Positions 14,616 to 22,755 of a stretch of DNA of 27,196 nt are shown one piece after another. The notes under the pieces were generated by a model, which was given only the letters and a program-made list of their open reading frames with translations, was not told the origin of the DNA and made no database searches. The stretch's first letter is position 1. Each line of letters starts with the position of its first letter. The position numbers were made by a program, and so were the translations under genes. Origin of the DNA: JBBDWZ01 sp050732575 (lineage in GTDB: Bacteria; Gemmatimonadota; Gemmatimonadetes; Longimicrobiales; RSA9); contig JBOHRF010000038.1 of NCBI GenBank assembly GCA_050732575.1, forward strand, positions 1 through 27,196, given 5' to 3'.

Positions 14616-15745
14616 GGCGGCGAGGAGTAGCGCTCCTGGGTTCGACGGGCTCCATCGGCCGAAGTGCACTGGCCGTTTTGAGCCGGCACGCCGATCGGTT
14701 TGATGTGGTTGCCCTGGCGGCGCATCAAAATGCCAGCGAACTGGCAGCGCAGGTAGCGCGATTCAAACCTCAGCTTGCAGTGCTCGTCAACGGAAACGGC
14801 GATCATGGATGGCGTCGCGGCCGGGAGGCGTTGCTCGAAGCGGCAACACACCCGGCCGCCGACGTAGTCATCAACGGAGTGGTCGGTGCGGCTGGACTGG
14901 AGGCCACCTTGGCCGCGCTTCAGGCGGGAAAACGTCTGGCGCTGGCCAACAAGGAATCCCTGGTTGCAGGCGGACCGCTCGTTCTTGCCGCGCTTCAGGC
15001 TGGTGGTGGGGAGCTGATTCCGATTGACAGTGAACACAGCGCGATTTTGCAGTGCCTTGGTGCAACAGCGCCGCGAGAGTTGAAACGATTGATTCTTACC
15101 GCGTCGGGCGGGCCGTTCCGCACTCTGGAAATGAATCAACTTGCCCGGGTGACTCCGCAACAGGCGCTACGCCACCCAACTTGGGACATGGGCGCCAAGA
15201 TCACCATTGATTCTGCCACGCTGGCCAACAAAGCGCTGGAAGTCATTGAGGCGCATTTCTTGTTTGGCCTGCCCTATGATCGAATCGATGCGGTCGTACA
15301 CCCGCAGTCGATCATTCATTCCATGGTCGAATTCCTGGATGGTTCCGTTTTGGCCCAACTGGGTTTTCCCACCATGGAGATGCCCATACTGTATGCGCTG
15401 ACACACCCTGAACGTTGGGCCGATGATGGCGCGCGCAGCTTCGATCCAGTGGCCGCCCAAAGTCTTACCTTCGAGGCCGTGGACCGAGCGCGGTTCCCGG
15501 CGTTTGTACTGGGGGTCGCGGCAGGCCGGACCGGGGGCACGATGCCCGCGGTTTTCAATGCAGCGAACGAAGTCGCCGTGGCCAGTTTTCTGGCGGGTGA
15601 TTTGCCGTTTACCGGGATTGCGGCCGTGATCGAAACGGCCCTTGCTACTCACCGACCAGCCGCGGTCGATTGTCTGGAAACGGTACTTGCGGCTGATCGC
15701 GAGGCGCGTGACATCGCGCATGAGGCTCTGAAACAGAAATGCTGA
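14612..15745 (+). CDS. dxr: 1-deoxy-D-xylulose 5-phosphate reductoisomerase
   Basis: It makes 2-C-methyl-D-erythritol 4-phosphate, the committed step of the MEP isoprenoid pathway. The 377 residues start MRRRGVALLG, with the NADPH-binding GSTGSIG at 10-16, ANKES at 112-116 and the metal-binding PIDSEHSA at 137-144 (D139, E141). VHPQSIIHSMVEF follows in the substrate site. The open frame extends upstream to 14417, but the ATG at 14612 overlapping the cdsA stop is the natural start. Its presence beside uppS supplies precursors for the carrier lipid made by that enzyme. Confidence 0.97.
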   Translation: MRRRGVALLGSTGSIGRSALAVLSRHADRFDVVALAAHQNASELAAQVARFKPQLAVLVNGNGDHGWRRGREALLEAATHPAADVVINGVVGAAGLEATLAALQAGKRLALANKESLVAGGPLVLAALQAGGGELIPIDSEHSAILQCLGATAPRELKRLILTASGGPFRTLEMNQLARVTPQQALRHPTWDMGAKITIDSATLANKALEVIEAHFLFGLPYDRIDAVVHPQSIIHSMVEFLDGSVLAQLGFPTMEMPILYALTHPERWADDGARSFDPVAAQSLTFEAVDRARFPAFVLGVAAGRTGGTMPAVFNAANEVAVASFLAGDLPFTGIAAVIETALATHRPAAVDCLETVLAADREARDIAHEALKQKC

Positions 15746-17145
15746 TCACGATTCTCGCCACGATCGTTGTCCTGGGTGTGCTCATCTTCGTCCACGAGCT
15801 CGGGCATTTCGTCACCGCCAAAATGGTCGACATTGCCGTGCCGCGCTTCTCCATCGGGCTGGGTCCAAAGCTGATCGGATTTCGCCGGGGCGAGACCGAG
15901 TACGTGATCTCATGGATCCCGTTGGGCGGATACGTGAAGATGGCCGGTATGGAAGAGCTGGAAAAACTCGAAGGCGGGCCGGCCGAGCCGGTAGTCTCCG
16001 GCACGCTCACCGCGGATGACACAGGCGTAGAAGTTACATCGCCGCGGCAGGCCGGACCGCGTGACTTCGAGTCAAAGAGCCTGCCCGCCCGCGCGCTCGT
16101 GATTTCGGCGGGCGTGATCATGAACCTATTGTTTGCCGTGGTCGTTTTTGCCGCCAGTGCCCTGGTTTGGGGAATCCGGACCATTGCCGAAGCACGCATC
16201 GGCAGCGTGTTTGAGGAACGGCTGCCCGAAGGTACTGAGGCGCTGGCACGGCTTCCGGTGGGCACTCGCATCACATCGGTGAACGGTGAGCCGGTCCAGG
16301 ACTTTCGCGACATGGCGGGCGCAATTCTGAAAAGCCGCGGCGGGCCCATCGTCTACGAGTTCGAGGGTCTGCCCTCCCTGACCATCAATCTTCCGGCCAG
16401 TGATTCCGCCAAAACGAACCTGGTCAGCGCATTCGAACCAGCCGTGGCCACGGTCCCAGTGATTGGCAGTGTCCTGCCGGGTACTCCGGCTGCGCGCACC
16501 GGGCTGAAGTCCGGTGACCGGATTCTCAGCGCGAACGGCAAACCCATTGAAACGTGGCAGCACTTCGTAGCTGAGGTGGAGACCCATCCGGGTCAAGCTA
16601 TTGAACTGCAAATTCAGCGGGGCCAGGAAACCGTTAGCGCGAGCGTGATCCCGGAATCAAGAGACCTGCGCGGCAAACTGAGTTACGGGAGACTGGGTGT
16701 TTATCCCAGGGAAACAGCGGAATCGCGACTGCCCAGGCAAAAGCCCGGTTTGCTGGGCGCCGTGGCTTTTGGATTCGAAGAGACCTGGAATGTCACTGCT
16801 CTCACGGTCGATTTTCTGCGCGACCTGTTTACCGGTGGGGCATCACCGCGCAGCGTGGGCGGCCCCATCCAGATCGGTCAGCTGAGCGGTCAGGTGGTCC
16901 GTATGGGTCTCGAGGCTTTCCTCGGCTTCATGGCCCTTTTTTCGGTGAATCTAGCCGTGCTCAACTTGCTGCCCATCCCCGTGCTGGACGGCGGCCATCT
17001 GATGTTTCTCGCGGTGGAAGGCGTGCGCGGCCGGGCGCTTTCACTCGAACAACGGATGCGTTTGAGTCAGGTTGGCTTTGTGATCGTTCTGGCGATCATG
17101 GTGTGGGCCGTCGCCAACGACGTGTTGCGCCTGTTCGGACTGTGA
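15739..17145 (+). CDS. rseP: RseP-type site-2 intramembrane zinc metalloprotease
   Basis: RseP is an intramembrane protease that cleaves anti-sigma factors and leftover signal peptides. The 468 residues begin with a membrane helix carrying the zinc-binding HELGH (19-23). The second motif, NLLPIPVLDGGHLM, gives the aspartate ligand D417. Two PDZ-like domains lie between them: one around 170-215 (LPVGTRITSVNGEPV) and one around 240-300 (VLPGTPAARTGLKSGDRIL). Three further hydrophobic segments are visible (about 120-150, 385-415 and the C-terminal end). It overlaps dxr by seven bases and is the last gene of the long plus-strand operon. Confidence 0.95.
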   Translation: MLITILATIVVLGVLIFVHELGHFVTAKMVDIAVPRFSIGLGPKLIGFRRGETEYVISWIPLGGYVKMAGMEELEKLEGGPAEPVVSGTLTADDTGVEVTSPRQAGPRDFESKSLPARALVISAGVIMNLLFAVVVFAASALVWGIRTIAEARIGSVFEERLPEGTEALARLPVGTRITSVNGEPVQDFRDMAGAILKSRGGPIVYEFEGLPSLTINLPASDSAKTNLVSAFEPAVATVPVIGSVLPGTPAARTGLKSGDRILSANGKPIETWQHFVAEVETHPGQAIELQIQRGQETVSASVIPESRDLRGKLSYGRLGVYPRETAESRLPRQKPGLLGAVAFGFEETWNVTALTVDFLRDLFTGGASPRSVGGPIQIGQLSGQVVRMGLEAFLGFMALFSVNLAVLNLLPIPVLDGGHLMFLAVEGVRGRALSLEQRMRLSQVGFVIVLAIMVWAVANDVLRLFGL

Positions 17146-17154
17146 TGCCGACGC

Positions 17155-17979
17155 TCATAGAAAGCTGAGCTGTTCGCCTCCTCCGTGCTTGCGCCGCAGC
17201 GCCATCACATCGAGCGGTTCGAGCGGACCATCCTGTCGCGCTACAAGCAAGACTCCGCGGTAACGAATTCGCTGTAACGCTTCCTCCGCAGTGGTCCGCG
17301 CCAGCTGGCGATCGTTGACTTGCTCACTGATGTGTGCCAACACGATGGCGCACAGACCGGGATGGTGCAGCTCGCGCACTAGCTCGGCGGACGCGCGATT
17401 TGAAAGGTGACCGTGACTGCCCGCTATGCGTTGCTTCACGGACCAGGGATACGGTCCGTTCCAGAGCATGGCTTCATCATGATTGGCTTCCAGGATCAAC
17501 ACGTGACAACCAGCCAGACGCGCTCGCACGGCAGCCGTCGGGCGACCGAGATCGGTCGCTATACCCATGCGACTGCCCGTGTCAACATGCCGAATCGCAA
17601 TAGCAACCGGGTCCGCGGCGTCGTGCACAGTGAGGAATGGTTCTACTTCGAAAGGCCCGACCCGAAACGGTTGGGAAGATCGATATGGCCGCACTTCCTC
17701 CTGGCCATTTAGCAGATCCTGGCAGGCCAGCCGAGTGCGCTCGGTGAGATAGATGGGAACGTTGAAGCGACGGGCCAGGATGCCCATGCCGCGTGTGTGA
17801 TCGCCGTGATCGTGCGTTATGACTATGGCGGCCAGTGAGGCGGGCGTGACCCCCGCTTCATCCAACCTCCGTTCCAAATCACGGCCGCTGAAGCCAGCAT
17901 CGATCAGAACACTGCAGCCATCGGCCTGAACGACGGTGGAATTCCCCTCGCTGCCACTGCCCAGGACAATGACGTTCAA
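17155..17979 (-). CDS. Metallo-beta-lactamase-fold hydrolase, YycJ/WalJ (VicX) type
   Basis: The product has 274 residues with the MBL zinc motif THDHGDH at 55-61, the N-terminal MNVIVLGSGSEGNST, a metal-bridging ATDLG (D143) and the family-specific GSHGHLSNRASA around 188-199. YycJ/WalJ proteins are predicted nucleases often found near cell-wall regulators, with proposed roles in DNA processing; the role here is unknown. The start overlaps the stop of the upstream gene by four bases, making it the last gene of the minus-strand operon. Its stop lies only nine bases from the end of rseP on the other strand. Confidence 0.88.
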   Translation of the reverse strand: MNVIVLGSGSEGNSTVVQADGCSVLIDAGFSGRDLERRLDEAGVTPASLAAIVITHDHGDHTRGMGILARRFNVPIYLTERTRLACQDLLNGQEEVRPYRSSQPFRVGPFEVEPFLTVHDAADPVAIAIRHVDTGSRMGIATDLGRPTAAVRARLAGCHVLILEANHDEAMLWNGPYPWSVKQRIAGSHGHLSNRASAELVRELHHPGLCAIVLAHISEQVNDRQLARTTAEEALQRIRYRGVLLVARQDGPLEPLDVMALRRKHGGGEQLSFL

Positions 17980-19187
17980 GAACCGGCCGTTGCGCTCAGG
18001 CTGCGACCGCGTTCCCAGGCCCGCCGCAGCATCGTTCGCTGTCCCGACGAAAGCACCACATCACGCCGGCTCAACACGGTGGTCGCCGTGACCAGGAATT
18101 TTTCGAAGTCGTACTCACCGAGTTCGACACCCCAGCTGAACGCGGGCACATACTTGGGTGCCGTTCCGCCAAACAGGTTGCTGCCGGGTCCCACGACCGT
18201 GCCGGTGTTGATCATGGAGCCAATCGCGGTCTTCACATGATCGCCCAGCAAGCAGCCCAGTTTCATTTCTCCTGTGTCGATTTCTCCCTGCGGCGTCCAG
18301 ATCCGAACCGGTCCATAGTTGTTCTTCAGATCACTATTCGTGGTGAGCGCACCCAGGTTCACCCAGCGACCCAGATACGCGTGGCCCAGAAATCCATCGT
18401 GCGCTTTGTTCGAGTAACCGAGCATGGTCACGGACTCCATCTCGCCATGCACCTTGCAACGCGGACCGAGGGACACCGCAGTCAAGGACCCGCCCAACAC
18501 AGTGCTGCCTTGGCCCACGTGTGCGGGCCCGGCCAGACGCGTGAACGCGCGCACTTCCGCGTCATCGTCCAGGTGGATGGGCCCGGCTCGAAAGTCCAGC
18601 ACAACGCCCGGCTCGATCGACACATTTTTGCCCATTTTCAGCCGGGGCGTGCCCAGAACCTGTACGCCATCCGGCACGCGCGACCACTGCGCGGCGCCGA
18701 GCCACTCCAAATCCGCTTTGAGTTGTTGTGCGTTGCGGCCAATCAGCTCCCACACGTTGCGCAGCAACGTGCCGCCCGCCAGTTCAAACGCTGCCCACGC
18801 TGAAGGGCTGGCCAGTTCCGCATCCTCGGGCGATGGCGAGTTGGGCGGGCAGAAGAAGCCGATCACGTCCGCGCCCATGCGCAGCGCAGTGCGACCGCGT
18901 GGTATTCCTGATTCCCACGCCGGCACCGCCCGAGACGAAAGAAATAGGCGAGCGGATTGCGTATCGACTTCACGTGCGGTCAGAATGGGCGCTGCGTCAG
19001 GTTCCTCGAACCCGCTCAAAGCCAACTCAGTGAGGTGGCCTATGCAGCGGGCACCAAAAACGCGCTCGGCTCGCTGACGCTGCGTAAAGGCACCGAACAG
19101 CAGCTCACCTGCCGGACGGGTGAGGGTAAAGGGAAACCAGTTCCTTGCTTGGGCGTCGTCGTACAGGATGAGCTGCAGTTCACTCAT
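17976..19187 (-). CDS. GlmU-like putative sugar nucleotidyltransferase
   Basis: The 403-residue protein has an N-terminal domain (about 1-170) of the NTP_transf_4 type, opening LILYDDAQARNWFPFTLTRP, without the usual GGxGTR phosphate loop. A left-handed beta-helix follows (about 180-370), with hexapeptide-type repeats and the block YSNKAHDGFLGHAYLGRWVN. This two-part design, known from Bacteroidota and Gemmatimonadota, suggests nucleotidyl and/or acyl transfer to a sugar phosphate, but neither reaction is certain. It overlaps manC by eight bases and the MBL gene by four, so it belongs with GDP-mannose synthesis in one transcript. Confidence 0.82.
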   Translation of the reverse strand: MSELQLILYDDAQARNWFPFTLTRPAGELLFGAFTQRQRAERVFGARCIGHLTELALSGFEEPDAAPILTAREVDTQSARLFLSSRAVPAWESGIPRGRTALRMGADVIGFFCPPNSPSPEDAELASPSAWAAFELAGGTLLRNVWELIGRNAQQLKADLEWLGAAQWSRVPDGVQVLGTPRLKMGKNVSIEPGVVLDFRAGPIHLDDDAEVRAFTRLAGPAHVGQGSTVLGGSLTAVSLGPRCKVHGEMESVTMLGYSNKAHDGFLGHAYLGRWVNLGALTTNSDLKNNYGPVRIWTPQGEIDTGEMKLGCLLGDHVKTAIGSMINTGTVVGPGSNLFGGTAPKYVPAFSWGVELGEYDFEKFLVTATTVLSRRDVVLSSGQRTMLRRAWERGRSLSATAGS

Positions 19188-20262
19188 TCGCCGAGAGATC
19201 CCGCAGGCTGCGCGGAAGCTGCTTGAGCAGGCTCTTCAATTCGGGTGTGCGATCTCGTGCCGCTACCAATGTCACACCACCAGTCCGAACCACGACCAGA
19301 TCCTGAACGCCAAACAATACGATCGCGCCATCTTCGGACCAGGCGATGCAATTGCTCGCATCGACCAGGGCGGTCTGGCCAACCGTAACGTTGCCCTGGG
19401 CATCTGCCGGGCGGGTCCGGCCCACCGCGTCCCACGCGCCCACATCATCCCACTCGAAATGGGTAGGCAACACGGCAACACGCTTGCTCTTTTCCAGGAC
19501 CGCCTCGTCTACCGACACGATGGGCGCCCGCGCAAAAAAATCTGTAACCCGGCCCTCGTCCAGCAGAGGAAGCAGTTCGCCCAGGCGGGGCGATGTGACC
19601 TTTAGCTCGTCCAGGAATAGCTGTGCGGGCCACACGAAAATGCCGCTGTTCCAGAGATAGCCGCGTCGCACAAAGTCGCCTGCTGTCTCACGGGTTGGCT
19701 TCTCTACGAACTGCGCAACTTCGTACACCTCAGGTTCACCATCACCCAGGCGCTTACCGGCACGAATGTAGCCAAACCCGGTTTCCGGCCGGGTGGGCGC
19801 TACTCCAAACGTGATCAGCCGTGCCTCCCCTCGGGCCAGATTGGCGGCCAGCTGTAGCTGGTTGCGAAATTCAGCTGCCGGCCGGATCACATGGTCCGAA
19901 TGTAGTGAAGCCATCACCGCATCTGGATCGCGTTGCACAATGGTGTGTGCCGCCCACGCCAACACGGGTGCCGTGCCCTTGGCTTCTGGTTCGACCATCA
20001 ATTGTTCTTCCGTGAGCCCGGTCTGTTGCAAAAGCGGCCTGGCCAGGTGGTCACCCGTGAGGATGCGCACGCGCTCGGCACTGACCAGCGGCAGCAACCG
20101 CTCGACCGTGTCACCAATGAGTGAGGTGCCCCGCCCGAGTGGCAATAGTTGTTTGGGTCGCTGTGGCGTGGAAACGGGCCAGAAACGTGAGCCGGCACCG
20201 CCCGCCAGGATCACGGCCCAAAGGGTGGCATCAGAGAGCGAAGATTTCGTCGATTCGGGCAA
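19180..20262 (-). CDS. manC: Mannose-1-phosphate guanylyltransferase (GDP-mannose pyrophosphorylase)
   Basis: It makes GDP-mannose from GTP and mannose 1-phosphate for glycan synthesis. The 360-residue product has the nucleotidyltransferase signature LAGGAGSRFWPVSTPQRPKQ at 19-38, HSDHVI at 121-126, GYIRAG at 164-169, FVEKP at 185-189 and WNSGIF at 204-209. The C-terminal isomerase half of bifunctional enzymes is absent, so it is monofunctional. The start is a TTG at 20262, giving a 32-base overlap with the receiver gene; the only later in-frame candidate, GTG at 20214, would cut into the conserved N-terminus. Confidence 0.9.
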   Translation of the reverse strand: MPESTKSSLSDATLWAVILAGGAGSRFWPVSTPQRPKQLLPLGRGTSLIGDTVERLLPLVSAERVRILTGDHLARPLLQQTGLTEEQLMVEPEAKGTAPVLAWAAHTIVQRDPDAVMASLHSDHVIRPAAEFRNQLQLAANLARGEARLITFGVAPTRPETGFGYIRAGKRLGDGEPEVYEVAQFVEKPTRETAGDFVRRGYLWNSGIFVWPAQLFLDELKVTSPRLGELLPLLDEGRVTDFFARAPIVSVDEAVLEKSKRVAVLPTHFEWDDVGAWDAVGRTRPADAQGNVTVGQTALVDASNCIAWSEDGAIVLFGVQDLVVVRTGGVTLVAARDRTPELKSLLKQLPRSLRDLSANE

Positions 20263-20623
20263 GCAGCTTCTTCGGGCTGAAGGGCTTGGTCAGAAAATCC
20301 GTCGCACCGAGCTGGGCGGCCTGCTCGCGGTCGGTTTCGTGTCCCTTGGCCGTGAGCATGATCACCGGTGTACTCTTGCGATGCGGAATCTGGCGAAGCT
20401 CTGCCAGAACGTCGAGGCCACTGATTTGCGGCATCATGATGTCGAGCAGGATGAGATGTATCGGATCCTCGGTCTGGAGCCGGTCCAGTGCGGTCCTTCC
20501 GTCCAGCACGAGCTCGACGCGATACGGACCGCTCTCCAGCTTGAGCTGGATGATCCGGCCGATATACGGCTCGTCATCAACGACCAGGACCGTGCGCGTC
20601 GATTCCAGGTAAACGTTCGGCAT
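20231..20623 (-). CDS. Stand-alone CheY-like response regulator receiver
   Basis: This 130-residue single receiver domain carries the acidic pair D16-D17 in VVDDEPY, phospho-acceptor D61 in LLDIMMP, T91 in MLTAKG and K113 in LTKPF. There is no output domain. The frame is open further upstream (to 20725), but the ATG at 20623 begins at the family N-terminus. As the first gene of the minus-strand operon it is co-transcribed with manC; it may signal by protein contact. No kinase is adjacent; the nearest in the window is the one at 22756-23964. Confidence 0.9.
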   Translation of the reverse strand: MPNVYLESTRTVLVVDDEPYIGRIIQLKLESGPYRVELVLDGRTALDRLQTEDPIHLILLDIMMPQISGLDVLAELRQIPHRKSTPVIMLTAKGHETDREQAAQLGATDFLTKPFSPKKLLARIDEIFAL

Positions 20624-20873
20624 AAGTGCGTGGGTCACACCCCGGTCAGTGGGAGCGAGATTCGTGCCCGTTTCATGGGGACAATGTGGCTGCCACGGAC
20701 CCGCAGGCAAAGATGCTGGGTACATGGGAGACCAGGCCGACCGCGGGATGCGCCGTCAGGCCTGATTCGTTTCCGGTGCCGAATGTCCCAAATTGCCGGA
20801 TTGCCAGTTTGCTCCGATGTCGTTATTTCGCCTTGACATGCATTTCTAACGCCGACTACTCTTGCAGCCTGAT
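20624..20873. promoter_or_regulatory. Divergent intergenic region with promoter and repeat motifs
   Basis: This 250-base gap separates the minus-strand receiver operon from the plus-strand lipoprotein gene. On the plus strand a perfect TTGACA (20833-20838) is followed, after 18 bases, by TACTCT (20857-20862), a weak -10 box. A tandem pair ATTGCCGG/ATTGCCAG lies at 20792-20807, about 25 bases upstream of the -35 box, and a palindrome TCAGGCCTGA lies at 20756-20765. These could be operator sites. No clear promoter was recognised for the minus strand. Confidence 0.4.
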
Positions 20874-21455
20874 ATGATTGGAAAACTTGTCCGCTCGCTC
20901 GGTGTGCGCTGCACGCTGCTCGTTTTGCTCTTTCTGCTGCCTCTCCTGACCACCGCGTGCGATGATGAGTTCACGCAGGAATGGGTGGACCTTCCCGACA
21001 CGGTTTTGCTTTACTCGTTGTCCAGGCCCGACCTGATTGGCCGGCCTTCGGCCTACGATTTCGTCAATGGCGTTCCCAGGACGGTTGAAACGCCCGGTGC
21101 GAGTGGTACCTGGGATGTTGCCGTGACGGAGGGTACGGCCGGGTTTTCGTTGGTGCCTGCTGGTGCGTTCACAGGCCTTGCCTCGCGTGCCGCCATTGCC
21201 ACGGTCACAGGTACCACCCTGGAGAATTTGCGGGAAGCGCCGGCCGACACGGCCCGCTACAGCAGCGCGGCGGTGCTGGTAGAGCAGGGCAAGATCTATG
21301 TGGTACGCAGCCGGCGGGAAAACTGTGGTTTTTCGAGCGGCAGCCGGTTCGCCAAAGTGGAAGCCGTAGAAACCAACCGCACGAACGGCACACTTCGGTT
21401 TCGTGCGATCACAAATCCGTATTGCAACGATCGCAGATTGATCCCACCCAATTGA
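20874..21455 (+). CDS. Probable small lipoprotein of unknown function
   Basis: The 193-residue product starts MIGKLVRSLGVRC, with a hydrophobic stretch at 13-25 (CTLLVLLFLLPLL) and a lipobox-like LTTAC ending at C29, then acidic DDE, so lipid anchoring and export are likely. The mature part is rich in T, S, A and V and alternates in strand-like fashion; ENCGFSSGS and NPYCNDR hold the only two later cysteines, which could form a disulfide. No family is recognised. The start at 20874 is used rather than TTG 20862 because the latter overlaps the -10 box. serS starts five bases after its stop. Confidence 0.72.
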   Translation: MIGKLVRSLGVRCTLLVLLFLLPLLTTACDDEFTQEWVDLPDTVLLYSLSRPDLIGRPSAYDFVNGVPRTVETPGASGTWDVAVTEGTAGFSLVPAGAFTGLASRAAIATVTGTTLENLREAPADTARYSSAAVLVEQGKIYVVRSRRENCGFSSGSRFAKVEAVETNRTNGTLRFRAITNPYCNDRRLIPPN

Positions 21456-21459
21456 TGGC

Positions 21460-22743
21460 ATGCTCGACCTGAAGCGGATCCGGGAGGAGCCGGATCTGGT
21501 GCGCACGCGGCTGGCCAAGCGCGGCAAGCCAGAACTCGTGACGCAAGTGGACGCCGTGCTGGCCCTCGATGAGGAGCGGCGCGCAGTCATTGGACGCGTG
21601 GATCAGGCGCGCGCTCGCCGGAACGAAGTTTCGCCCCACGTCGGAAAGCTGAAGCAAGCCGGTAGACACGCGGAAGCGGAACCGCTTGTTCTGGAAATGC
21701 GTGCGTTGGGCGAGGAAATGGAGGGCTTGGAAGCGCGGCGTACCCAACTCGAAGACGCCGTTCGATCGGCCCTGCTTCTGCTGCCGAACCTGCCGGAAGA
21801 TGAGGTACCGGCAGGCGGCGAAACACAGAACCTGATCGTGCGCACGTGCGGAGATCCCATTCGGCACGGTTTTGCCGCGCGCACACATTGGGAGCTGGCC
21901 GAGCGACTGGAACTGCTCGACTTGCCACGCGGCGCCAAAGTGGCGGGCAGCGGCTTTCCCCTGTTTCGCGGCCGGGGCGCACGATTGCAGCGTTCGCTCA
22001 TCCAGATGATGCTGGATCTGCACACGGACCAGCACGGCTACATCGAAGTGTTGCCTCCGTTCATGGTGAATGAAGAAGCCGCGCTCGGAACCGGCCATCT
22101 GCCCAAGTTCGGTGAGGACATGTATCACGTTCCGTTGGACGGGCTGTACCTGGTGCCTACCGCGGAGGTGCCGGTGACCAACCTGCACGCAGGCGAACTT
22201 CTGCAGGGGCAGGACCTGCCCATCAAGTACGTAGCTTACACTCCATGCTTTCGCCGGGAAGCAGGTGCGCACGGCAAGGACACGCGCGGATTGCTGCGCG
22301 TGCACCAATTCGACAAAGTCGAGTTGGTTCGCTTCGAGCGGCAGGAAGACGGACCTGCCGCGTTAGAGGAGTTGACGGCTCACGCGGAGCGCGTGCTGCA
22401 GTGGCTTGGGCTCGCCTACCGGGTGGTTCGACTGGCCGGCGGTGACCTGGGTTTTGCCAGCGCGCACACGTATGACCTGGAGGTCTGGTCACCAGGCGTC
22501 GAGAAGTGGCTCGAGGTTTCGAGCTGTTCGCTTTACAACGATTATCAAGCGCGGCGCGCCAACATCAGGTATAGACCGGAACCCAATGCAAAACCCGAGT
22601 TCGTGGCCACGCTGAATGGGTCTGCCCTGGCCCTGGCGCGCGTATTCGCGGCATTGCTCGAGACACATCAGGAGGCCGATGGCAGCATCCGATTGCCCGA
22701 ACGGCTCGCATCGTATTTCGGCGCTGATCGCATCGCTTCCTGA
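21460..22743 (+). CDS. serS: Seryl-tRNA synthetase
   Basis: This class II aminoacyl-tRNA synthetase charges tRNA-Ser with serine. The 427 residues open with MLDLKRIREEPDLVRTRLAK and a long antiparallel coiled-coil arm (about 30-100) that contacts the tRNA. Motif 1 is near 200-215 (GTGHLPKFGEDMYHV), motif 2 is near 264-290 (FRREAGAHGKDTRGLLRVHQ) and motif 3 starts at about 386 (NGSALALARVFAALLE). It lies between the lipoprotein gene and the kinase with short gaps of 4 and 12 bases. Confidence 0.97.
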   Translation: MLDLKRIREEPDLVRTRLAKRGKPELVTQVDAVLALDEERRAVIGRVDQARARRNEVSPHVGKLKQAGRHAEAEPLVLEMRALGEEMEGLEARRTQLEDAVRSALLLLPNLPEDEVPAGGETQNLIVRTCGDPIRHGFAARTHWELAERLELLDLPRGAKVAGSGFPLFRGRGARLQRSLIQMMLDLHTDQHGYIEVLPPFMVNEEAALGTGHLPKFGEDMYHVPLDGLYLVPTAEVPVTNLHAGELLQGQDLPIKYVAYTPCFRREAGAHGKDTRGLLRVHQFDKVELVRFERQEDGPAALEELTAHAERVLQWLGLAYRVVRLAGGDLGFASAHTYDLEVWSPGVEKWLEVSSCSLYNDYQARRANIRYRPEPNAKPEFVATLNGSALALARVFAALLETHQEADGSIRLPERLASYFGADRIAS

Positions 22744-22755
22744 GCGCGTCTGGCC

